Of a DNA stretch of 64,000 nt, positions 22,685 to 34,500 are shown piece by piece (positions within the stretch are counted from its first letter, which is position 1; the number at the start of each line of letters is the position of its first letter). A program made the position numbers and the translations under genes. This DNA comes from Megalobrama amblycephala (taxonomy: Eukaryota > Chordata > Actinopteri > Cypriniformes > Xenocyprididae), in the NCBI RefSeq assembly GCF_018812025.1, contig NC_063061.1:37713366-37777365 (forward strand), given 5' to 3'. Below the pieces are notes generated by a model. The model saw nothing but the letters and a program-made list of their open reading frames with translations, was not told the origin of the DNA and made no database searches.

Positions 22685-25055
22685 CTGACTACAGTCACTT
22701 GCCGCCACCTCCTGGTGGTTCAGTTTCATGTTTAAAAGTATAATTTTCCCAACATTTCTTATTTGTATATTCAAAAATATTTATGAGAATCTCATAACAT
22801 TATTTAATACAGTTTTAATTTTTCAGGTTAGTCTTTCAGTTTCACTTTAATTTATACAAAAATAAGTTTGTACAGTAATGTAAACGGATTGAATTCTGCA
22901 GTGAATTCTAAACAGTAGAAAAGAGCAGAAAATATTGTATAATGCTGCCTGTGGTTTGTGTTTTTGTTTTATGAGTGACAAAGTGTGTTTGTTGGGTGAA
23001 ACCTCTGCTAGTGTTCTGGAAGAATGAGTTGATTTGAGACATGAATTAAGTGTTTTGGTAGTTTTAGTACATTTTGAAAGTGAAATTAACTGTGCCAAGC
23101 TGAAAGTTGGTTAGGAGAAAAAATTAATTTAATTTAATTCTAATTTAACCTTCTAATCTTGTCAGTTAACAGATAATGATTGGGTAAAAAGCATCGGCTG
23201 TCAGTCAGGAAAAAAAAAATGCAAAATGAACCTCCCTACTTCACATATTTCAATTGTCAACATAAATTTTGAGATCTGACCTACAAATTCCTTACAGTAT
23301 GTTTGTGATGGCAAGAAATGGCAAAGAAACCAAACAGGTTTCGCACTTTACCATCTAACAATGAACCAAAGTAATTTTAATAAAATCACTCTTCACTGTT
23401 TAAAGTGGTGTTTCTGATCTACTCTGATCACTACCGTACCTCTTAGGCCTACGGTTCAGATATCAACCACGCCTACCTGGGTTAGCCTTCCATTCAGTGC
23501 ACCACAGTTCGCCCTCAGAGGACAGCTATGCCTGCTATTGCACTCCCACGGCCCACTCTGTTGTGACTGGTTGGCAACCTTGACTTTGTAAAGACCGTCG
23601 GGATATCTTTATCAAAATCTATCTTTTTTTAGACAGTCAACTTCTTATACTCCAAAAAGATTCTCACTCTACAACAATAAAGAGACGTAGACAATACTAT
23701 CAGTGTTTGAGGGCAGTCCTCATTCTCATTTTATTATTTCTTGCAAAGGCAAAAGCTAGATACACCACTCTATAGCAGCTAAGCTGGAAGTTCCATGGGC
23801 CAGAATAAACAATTATATTTTAAAGCTTACCATCTTCTCTACTCAATATATGTTCTTCTGTAAAAAATCATGTGTGTTCTTTGATGTTCTGAGGGTTGTG
23901 GTCTGGAGCTGGCTTCTGCTTGCTGCTTGCTTGTAAACTCTTTCTATATTCAACAGATCTTCTACACACACTCAAGAGCTCTAAGAGCCCAATTTTTATA
24001 TTCACTTTTGAAGCACATTTTCCCTTTTCTTATCATGTAAATCTTTATCAAATTGTTTGGAAGAGAACACTCCATTTCTCTTGACATTACCTTAAAGAGA
24101 TATTTCTGCTTGATTTAACCCATAAAACTTGGCTTTGTTGGTATAAATGTGTAATGGCACCGTGGTCCCGTTAGATAGATAAACAAGTACTCACACACAC
24201 ACACACTCTCACTAAATTAAAAATCATTTATCTCTTGATTGTGATCGTCGGCTTTGCTGCTCACAGGAGGGGATGATGTGTCTTTCTTTGCTTATGACTA
24301 AAAAGAAGAAAGAAAAGAAAATATGAAAATATTTGAAACAAACTTTATGCAAGGTCAAGAACACAAACACTTGGCTGACATATTACAAGTACACTTGAGT
24401 AGAGCATGTTTTATCATCATAAGCATCATGTGATTAACCAGAGTGTTAGTAATTCAGTTCAAGTTAAGGCTGTTTCACACATTTGAGTATTTACATTAAT
24501 AATGCATGAACATATTTATACCCTGGCTTTTGAGACTGACCCAGGAGAGGACAAAATCCTGGTTTTTATTTTAATTTTGATTCATTTTTGTCATATTTGG
24601 CCATTGTAATTGTTTTGTACAGCACTTTGGGATGCACTAGTTGTATCACAGTTTTTGAAAATTATTATCATTTAAAATATTTGTTAAATACAGTTTAATG
24701 TTCTAATACAGTTATATGTTCTTACGTTTATTGTTACATAATAATAATTACATTATACCATAATACTGTTTTGATCTCTTTGCTATGTTTACTATTTACA
24801 ATTTTCATAATATGATTTTTGGTGAATTGTATTAAAACCAGCTAAGTTTAGTTTGACTCACAAACATAATAATAATAATCATTCATTATAATAATAGTAA
24901 ACAGAACCCAAAAACAAAACAAAACAAAAAAAACCTTAAATGTTTAATTTGGATGTCGTTTAATGAAACTACTTATTTCAGATTGTTCAGAGAACATTCA
25001 AAAGTAATATAATCAAAGTTATACTTTGCAGTTTGATCAGTGATGAATAGGTTGT
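22685..25055. other. No recognised gene
   Basis: The stretch is A+T-rich with a short CA microsatellite near 24192 and a LINE-tail-like sequence near 24605 (GTACAGCACTTTGGGATGC). On the minus strand, 24235-24310 has a good polypyrimidine tract and AG but no identifiable product; see findings. Confidence 0.45.
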
Positions 25056-25346
25056 TTGCAATCACGTGGTTCTGGTGACGCGCGAAATTCCGGTGGAGGG
25101 CAAGCAGTGAAAATTAGAATGGAACAGATAGGGAAAAGTCCGTACTGTGCTGGTTTAGAAAGGTATAAACAGAAAATCACAACATATGTTGGACGTGATC
25201 CTTATGTTATGAAGAGAAGCGACTTTTCCACTGAATTGAAAGACTTGATTGCCATCGAGAAGGTAGATTTAGAGGATGTGAAGCTGCCGTCTCGCCATGT
25301 TCATTTTTGTTTATATCGCGCTGCCTTTCTACTAGTGATGTTATAA
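25056..25346 (+). pseudogene. N-terminal fragment of a repetitive fish protein (SWIM/YqaJ type)
   Basis: The frame encodes about 96 residues with a basic, glycine-rich start. The segment YCAGLERYKQKI then GRDPYVMKRSDFSTEL resembles the N-terminus of transposon-like proteins that carry SWIM or YqaJ domains in fish. Later domains are absent. Recognition is from memory and moderate at best. Confidence 0.35.
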
Positions 25347-28114
25347 AGCCAGTATTTTAATTTTCTGTCATGATTGTGAAAAATGTCGCCATTGTTGGTC
25401 ATTTATGCTGAATCGAGAATTGTAATCGGAACTCACAATCATTCAGGGAAAAAGACTGGACACGGTGTGTAATACAATTTTCGATTTGGTGAGGGAGGAC
25501 GACTAGCAAATAATAATGTCACTAAATAAACCCACTGCCTTTCACTCAAAATAATCACAAACTTATCTGAATTTTGTATTTGTTTTTTGTGTAATAATTA
25601 ATTAACATTGTTTGCGAGTATGACTCACTTGCTGTGAATGATTATAACTTGCACACAGCCACTTCAAAACTGTTCACGAGCTTCTATGGGTTTGATTTTG
25701 GTTGTCATTTGTTGAAATAAATACAAAAAATACAGCATGTCGGTGTCTGTCCCCTGAATGTGACCCTCCGATTCTCCTTCGTGGTCATATGGGAAAGTGA
25801 ATATTTACAAAGGCAACATTAAAACTAGTTACATTTACACGCTTCCAACAAAGAAATGCATCGACTTATGTCAGCTTGTTGAGCACATTTATTTTATTTG
25901 GACATTTTCTACCATAAGACGGCTGAAGCAGCAGCGCGTGACACTGTTCTCATGGTAACCAGATCAACATTGTGAACTGAATACTACAAAACTGAAGTGA
26001 AAATACCAAATTATAATTAAATAGGATAAAATATCTTCTCCTCCCTGCAAACGATAGCATGAAGAATGTGAATATTTAACCAAGTCAAAATCAAAAGGTA
26101 AGCAGTATCCATATTCATTTCAGTATCAGCAGATGCAAAACGCTATAAAAGGCGACAACTTTTAAAGTTTAAAAAATTAAATAAGTTAGGCTATAAAAAA
26201 CGGTAGGCTATAAGTTATGGAAACGATATAAACACCTTTTGGGTTCTCGATTTTAACGATTTGAGCAACCATAAACAACGCAAAACATACAAATTTTGAG
26301 CTTTTGTTAGGATTCCTATAGAAAATTCCCTCCCTGCCCTCCAGATTCATTCGCGCTGCTGCTGTGACGTCATGTGCAAACAATCACCTTCAAGTGGTAA
26401 AAGAACGAGTCAATGTATGTTGGCTAGTGAGATTTGCATCACAAATTGCACTCCTGCTTCAGGGTATATAAGGGCAGCATGCGAATTGTAAGAACCGTGG
26501 ACGAACCAGACAAATGAATCGTTCAGATGATTCTTTCAAAACATAATTCCAGAAACCCAAGCTCAGAGAATCTAATTTTCAGCTCCAGTCCATCTACAGA
26601 ACACCTGCTAGGTAGTTTTATGGCACCCATGCTTCCTGACTGAAGGAAATGTGGCAAACCTTTAAGCCATTTGTAGCAACCAAATGGTCAAAAAGACAAC
26701 ACAATTTAAGCCACCAGAAGTCTTTGATCTCCAGATCAAAAGAGACAGAGAGACAATGCAGGCCTGTTTTACAGAAAAACCCACAGAGACTGTTTCTACA
26801 ACTAAAACTGCATCAAATTGTTCCAAACAATTTGAAACGGACTTATCAAACATCTTTCAACTGCATAAATTTTATATCATGTCCACACATGCTACATGTA
26901 ACCAGTTATATTTTAGAACACCTGCAACTCATGTAACTATTGAATGGTTGAATGAAAGTATTTCTTATTTGATATGCATTTTAATCTCTTCTTCTCCTTT
27001 AAATCATGGCTTGAATGAAATCTGTGTAAAATGTATCATATTCCATTTAAATAGAAATCATGTCTAAATGGTACTCTCTGCCAAAGCTGGCAATTCCAGA
27101 GACTGGAGATAACGCTTATTTTATGATTGGGTCAGAGTAAAGCCACCTTTGAAACAAGACGATACCTGATTGGCCAGAACTCCTCAAAGAGGTGGGACAA
27201 AGAACAAAGACAGAAGAAAAAAAAATTGAAGAAAAAGAAAAGACTAAGCTGACAAAGGATAGACAAGCAGCTCATTCAAGCAATCCAACTTTTACTCACT
27301 TTTCGTTTCTTTTACTTATTTTTCCTTCCCATTAAGAGTCTCATGTTCTAAGTTTTTCCGCAAAGGTTAACCATTGTTATTTTGCTAGAAATCATGCTCA
27401 TCATTTCATTCTCTGTTAAAACTCTTTCTCTATCATTTCCTTTCTTTCTGCAACATGTATGAATGTTTGTGTGTGTGTGCGTGTTTGTGTTAGATTAGTT
27501 TGTGTTAGAATAATTAATAAAGTCTCCTGTAAATTTTAAAAGAAAGTGTCTTGTATTATGTGCTTGTAAAATTGAATGTCTTAAACTGTTGATCCTGTTA
27601 CTGAGCTATTAATTAGTGTTTTCACAATAGTTGGATATTCATATCCGCTACAAGAGCTTATTACGGTCCGAGCAGATGAACGCTGGAAGATTCAGTTGCT
27701 TGGTTGTAAACTAAATGACTCTTTATAATTCCCTATAAATTATTTAATTTGAGCTGATTTTGATCCTACAGAATACTGACATTAAGCTTTCGCTTCGGAG
27801 CCAAGCGAAAGTTTGTCTCACTCTCCTCTACAATCATCATTGTGGTAAAACGGATCTAGAGGGATCCAGTTCCAGTGTTGGTGGGACAGTGTGTTCCAGC
27901 GTCTAAGAAGAAGCGGATCTCATCACACACAGCTTCAGTTTGTGAGAACTGCACTGATGGCCAATGCCACATTTTACTGATTCATTGCAAACGTTTTGGG
28001 GAAAGTGAAGAACAAGCTGGGGAATGATAGTGATTCTGCTGCTTTCACACGTCATTACCTTGTTTTTATAGAAGCTTTTAATGCTGACTAATGATAAGTC
28101 TAACTAGTGCTGGC
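25347..28114. other. No recognised gene
   Basis: The stretch holds a TATA-like TATATAAGG at about 26463, frames without homology at 26.65-27.07 kb, and an AATAAA near 27510. No supported exon or complete element is seen. Confidence 0.4.
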
Positions 28115-28154
28115 AATAATAATAATAATAATAATAAAATAATAATAATAATAA
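28115..28154. repeat. AAT microsatellite
   Basis: About 13 AAT units with one interruption. Confidence 0.9.
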
Positions 28155-28345
28155 ACATTGTTCATCAATCAGTATTTTTTACTTTTAATACTTGAATACA
28201 TAAAAAAATCAAGAATGTTTGTACTTTTACAAGTAAAACTGAAAATGAAAACTGGAGTGAACATTTATTAGGGTTTCTGTACTTTACTTCATCCTGCACT
28301 GGTGTGAACAGGTTCAACATGTGGAAAACTGACTTAATGACACTT

Positions 28346-28346
<1 letters not shown>

Positions 28347-28410
<64 letters not shown>
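28347..28410. repeat. TG microsatellite
   Basis: About 32 uninterrupted TG units, with a second, shorter TG run at 28565-28582. Frames reading histidine-threonine repeats here are artefacts. Confidence 0.95.
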
Positions 28411-28413
<3 letters not shown>

Positions 28414-28588
28414 ATGTCTACATGTTTTTCTATTCCGGTGTGGACCTGAATACACATAGTCTCATGGGGACTCATGTCACCGTGAGGACCTAAATTGAGG
28501 TCCTCATGAGGATACATGAGGATACAGGCTTATAAATCATACAGCCTCTGAAACGCATCTACAGTGTGTGTGTGTGTGTGTGTATTAC

Positions 28589-31500
28589 CCTGTGTCTTCT
28601 GTTGGTTTAAGAGTAAACTGGAGCTGGTTAGTCACTGGTTGATCTTTCAGCCTGTATTTCAGAGTTACTGCCCCTTCTGTCTTTCCTGAACTCTATAACA
28701 AGGGAGAAACAGAACGTAACATAAGCATTTGATGATTTTACACTCTTCGACTACTTTCTTCAGGGCCAGTGTTGTAACACATCTAAGTTAGGACAGGCTG
28801 TGAGGCCCTCTGAGAGCGGGCTAATAGTCTTAAAAAATCCTTTACAATTAAACCATTGAGTGTTTGACCTGTCCTTTCAGCTGAGCATAGATGAGCGCCC
28901 TCTGACCCTGAAACAGGGAACTGATGGGTGGGGACAGCATGTCCACCGTAACGCCTTCAGGAATGGTCCAGTCCACAGAGATACTATCCACAGCCGGCTG
29001 AAGAGCAAACCTGAGTGACTGCATCACCTGAGGAGGAGACCAGAAGAAAAAGCAGTAAATACTTGAACTGACTGTCCAGTCTGTTTCTACAGCATATCTT
29101 ACTTTGGGCTGCATGCGTTTAGTGCCTCTGATGAACTGAGCATGACCAGAACTTTTTCTGGCCATTCCTTTGATGAGAGCTGCACTCGCACTCTTGCTAA
29201 TCCCGAAGGAGAAACACCTGAAGACACAAAAACACTAATCACCCGACATGAGCTGAATGCTGCGATATCAGTAAAAGAGGAGGAGTGAGACGAGTGCGCC
29301 CACCTGTGAGAGTAGGCGTGACTTTTCACCAGATCCAGTACCTCTTTAGTGTTATGCACCTTTCCATCAGTGAAGATGAACAGCTGAGAGAGAATCAGTG
29401 TCAGGCTGAGAAAAAACACCTCACCAATATTCAGAAAGAGTGTTCAATGATTAATACGTTTGGCTGTACCTGTCGGGGGTGATCAGGGTAACAGGGCTGA
29501 CTATAGATGTGTTTCAGAGGTTGTAGGATCTCTGTGCCGCCCATGTCTGCCTTCATGTTCTTCACTCTCTTTAGAGCCTCCTCCATTGTGTCCTCACTGT
29601 ACACAACACTCTGACTGCAATGACACACACCACAGTCTCTCACAAAACCACCGCTAAACAACATGAGGTCATTCCTGAAGAACAACTAACATCTGGTTAC
29701 TAACGGGAAGAAGGACTCAAAGTGAGAGCCGAATCCATAGATGTTGAAGTAGCATCCGATGGGCAGACTCTTCAGCAGCAGCAGCAGCGTGTCCTAGAGA
29801 GAAACATGCACAGATGAGACTGAATAAATGATGTTAACAAAGTTCGGGAGGAGCACGTTCAGATAATTAACCTAATTAACACGCAAGCAGTTAATCAACT
29901 TAATTAACAATTGAGTTCTCCTCACTCCTCACTTCTAGTCCTAATTATTCTTATCACAACCAGCTCAATTCGAGCTCAGAGCCCTGCCCCCAGACAGCAT
30001 GCCAAATACGCATAACCTCTACTCTACTTAATCATATGCATGTGTGAACTCGTGAAATCTCAATAAATGTGACATATTATAAATCATAAATCTTACTCTT
30101 GCACTTTTGATGCGCATCCGTGCGCCTTTCCAACGATGCATTTTGCAGCGCATACTGCGTGATCTGTCCACTACAAAAACAAACTCACCTTGAGATTCCA
30201 ATGATGCCATCAGGTCTGCAGGGAACTCTGGGTACAAACTGATCATGAGCACCGGGTCGCCCATCAGAGAGCCTGAAACAGAGACAGTGTAAACGGGGTA
30301 ATACGGTGTAAATGGTCTGAATTCAGCACTGTGTTATGCTGTACAACAATCTGTATCTATGAACACTATCACTTGGTAATAAGGTCTCTAGTGTTCCACT
30401 AACCTGCTGCACAGCAGTAACCAGACAGACTCCAGACAATGCCTTTGAATATGCTTTAATCATGGCCTAGTTTGACCCAAAACTATCATTCTTGTCTGCT
30501 ACACACTTTCATGCACTTACTTTGCATGCACATTTTCCATAGTATATACTTTTAGGGCACAAGTAGGAAAACTGGGACATAGTAAAGCTTTGAGGATTAC
30601 TTGCAAATCACAGGCAGATATGTTTATTTAGGTTTAAAGGTCCCGTTCTTCGTGATCCCATGTTTCAAACTTTAGTTAGTGTGTAATGTTGTTGTTAGAG
30701 TATAAATAAAATCTGTAAAATTTTAAAGCTCAAAGTTCAATGCCAAGCGAGATATTTTATTTAACAGAAGTCGCCTACATCAAACGGCCAGTTTGGACTA
30801 CATCCCTCTACTTCCTTCTTTAATGACATCACTAAAACAGTTTTTTGACTAACCTCCGCCCACAGGAATACACAAGAGTTGCGTTTGTAGAGTGTGTTTG
30901 TCGCCATGTCGTCGAAACGCTGTTATTTTCATCCCGCAGTCCAATCACCGGGTCTGATTCCGGCTCAAATTGATAGGGTAAAATTAAAGACATGTTTACA
31001 ATAACACTGAGCGCATGCATCTCCACGTTATGGTAAGAGGCGTGACCTTTCCGGGCAAGGTTCGCTAAGCTGCTGTCGAATCACAACACAGGAACCGCTG
31101 GCACAATCAGAACTCGTTACGTATTTCTGAAGGAGGGACTTCATAGAACAAGGAAGTCATCAGCCCGTTTTTATGACAGTGGAAACAGCGGTATACAGAT
31201 AAGTAAATTATGTGAAAAATACTGTGTTTTTTTTACACGCGAAACATGAACACATGTTATATTGCACACTATAAACACAATCAAAGCTTCAAAAAACCAC
31301 GGAAAAACGGGACCTTTAAAGGAAAACTATGCAAAAGATCATGAATGATTTTTCATTGTAGGCAGTGCTTGAAATGGGCCGGTATGCCATTATTTTTACC
31401 ATTAGCGTACCGCCAGTTGTGTACCAGCCCTTCTGAAATGTTGCATGTACGGAAGCCCGCCAAGCCCTCCCTTCTTCAGGAATGCGTTATGAACTGAGCA

Positions 31501-34500
31501 TCGGGAGTACCGGCACTTTTATTTTTCCACTTCAAGCACTGATTGTAAGGCAAAATCACTTTAATTGCTTAGTGAGACATGAACACCAATGGTCAGATAA
31601 ATGTCTTCATGAGGAAATTCTGGCAATGTCTGATATTTTACATTGCAGTCTAGGGCTGGGACAATAAATTATGTTTTATTAGCAAAGATTTATCCAATCA
31701 TCACGTCATTCCAACCAGCTGTCGGTAATCAGCAATCAAAATGTCTACCCAATCAGCATGAGTGGAGGTCTACATATGCAGTCGACTCACCTATGTTTCT
31801 GGACAGTTTTCAGCATCCCTCCATCACCCTGTCTCCTCACACTCGCCTGGTTACTTTCCTAACCACAAATATGGGGGGAGTACTCTGGCTTTAGGCCAAA
31901 ATACCAAGCTCAGAGCCCTCCCCTCGGACAGTATGCGATATATGCATACTACTTTACTATCTCGTGAAACTGATACATCGCGATTCTCCAATTGATTCTG
32001 GATCAATTCTGATGCTTTCTCTCTCCAATCAATTCTGGGCTCAGTTTTTAATGGTGCTCTAGGCTAGTTTTTAACCACAGTATGCATACTGAAAATCTCA
32101 ATCATTTGGAGAATTGCGACGCATTGGTTTATTGACCCAGCCCTATTGCAGTCATGAGTGTGAAGCTCCCCTCAGCATCAGTGGAACAGCCATCTTGCCT
32201 ATAATGTGTACAGGGACATTTCCTCAGAGGAGGCAAGGGAGACAGTATCTCCTCAAAAAACTGGATGAGAAAAGAATCGATATTACAAAAGATAAAATGC
32301 AAATATTACAAAATGTGACATTATCACTTTTATAAAGTAACAGTGTCCAACAGCGACACATCAGGTAAAGTTACAGTGGGAGGCTTGCCTACTCAGTCCC
32401 CATTGAGTTAAAACAGACACCCTAAAGTGTACAGTGGGTTTAGTGGGGGGTAATTGAAAATGAAAGGGGGAAAGTTGCATCGTGCTTTGAATGGATATGA
32501 ACGGTTATGATTGGATATGACTAGCTTATGTGATAAATCCCACCTCTTTTCGTGTGCATTCTCATTGGCCTAAAGACGGCGTTAATGGGAAGACTAATTA
32601 AAAAGTAAGTAAACAACTCAGCCATTTCACCGCTTTATATCACGTCAAAACCAAACTTAAAATGGCCTGAAAACATGATGACTGTGGAGGTTTTTAGTGC
32701 GCAATCAGCTTGGGGAAATTAAAGGTAAATGTTCGTATCTGTGTCTGTGACCAGAATCTTGAGGACATAATAAGTGTTTAAAATGAAAAGCATTTTCACA
32801 AATAATATATTGTTTAAAGCTGCTGTCCGTAAGTTTTTTTTGTTCTACAAAAATTACAAAATTAAACCCATTTTCCAAACCGGTTTGTCTTATCCTGGTG
32901 CTATAATAAGTAATTTTGGACTATTTTAAACCGGTTCACTGCAGAGCAGCACAGTGCCTGTACTGTGTTCTTCCGCAAGACGCATGCAGTTCTGTTTATT
33001 AACTTATTATTTATTAACGCTAGAGCGGCAAACGTTACAGACTGCAGCTTTAAACTGTTACTGCCTTTAGTTATTATTTTGGAATAAATGTAAAAAACTA
33101 ACTTGATGAAATTTATACTTGGTTTTATAAATAGAACATTACATAGTTATTGCAAAAAAATACAAAATAGAACTGTATTTGGTCTCTCTTTTTTATGTAA
33201 TGTTTATTTAACCAGGAAAATTAAGAATAACGTACATACATTCGCATTTGATATACATTATATAAAAAATTTGAGGATAAAAACACCACCGCACACCACT
33301 GGATGTGTATCCTGCAGTCTGACAGAGAAATAAATAGTCGCAGTGTGCCATGATCTCACTGGTATCACATTGTATAAGCAACAATTGTAAAGGACAGTAA
33401 AATCCATACAGTCTGTACTGGCTATAACTCACATATTAAAGTACTGAATTTGTGCACAAGCAAAACCATATAACTGGCTGAGCTGTGGCTGCTCCAGCCT
33501 CCACGACAGCAGTGGGCTGATGGGTATTCTCATAGTACAGAAGCAGCTCAACATCTTTATCGAACTGGTGACCAGCACTCAGATTCACCTACACACACCA
33601 TTACAGGCTTCTTGAAACTGTGGGGTTAAGTGCATAAAAACTGACACAGAGATGCACAGTACCGTGGCGTGAGTGTGGTCAGAGTTGAGGAACACCAGAG
33701 GATCCAGAGGGCAGCTGGACTCCAGTCTGGAGATGCGGTCTGACGATCTCACATCGACAGTCAGAGACAGTGTGTACGGAATAACACATGCTGAGGAAAT
33801 TTCTGGAACACCAGCAGCTGAAGCTGAGACAGTCACATGGACAAACAGAGATACTGTATAACACCAGTCAATATAGAGCCAAACCACATAACCAGAACCG
33901 ACCTGTTCCCCTGGTTGGTTTAGGACAAAGCCGATTCGACTTCTGAACAACAAAGCACTGTACTACCCATTTCTGATTACTATCAATGTTGAAAACTGTT
34001 GTGCTGCTTCAGATTTCTGTGGAAACTGTCATACATTTTATTTTTCAGGATTTTTTGATGAATTGAAAGATTTGACTGTCACTTTTGATTCATTTAATTT
34101 GTCCTTGATTTAAATTGTAGTGTATCATGGTTTCCACAAAAATATAAACTATTTTCAAGATTGATAATAATCAGAAATGTTTCTTAAGCAGCAATATTAG
34201 AATGATTTCTGAAGGATCATGTGACACTGAAGACTGGAGTAATGATGCTGAATACTCTACGGAAGAGGATTAGGGCCAAGCAATAATAAAAAAATAAAAC
34301 CATCTCGAGATTAAAAGTCGTTAAATTTCGAGAAAAAAGTCTAGATAAAATGTTTAGAATAAACTCGTTTAATTACGAGAAAAAACTCGTTAAATTTCGA
34401 GAAAAAAGACGAGATAAAACGTTGAGAATAAACTCATTAAATTACGAGAAAAAACTCGTTAAATTTCGAGAAAAAAGACGAGATAAAACGTTGAGAATAA

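Noticed and set aside
26672..27652. Possible solo LTR with TGTAGC and GCTACA ends and an AATAAA near 27510
   Set aside because: No target duplication is visible and about 1 kb separates the upstream TATA-like box from the polyadenylation signal; support is too weak to list as an element.
28165..28517. Two overlapping frames rich in His-Thr repeats
   Set aside because: They are translations of the TG/CA microsatellite.
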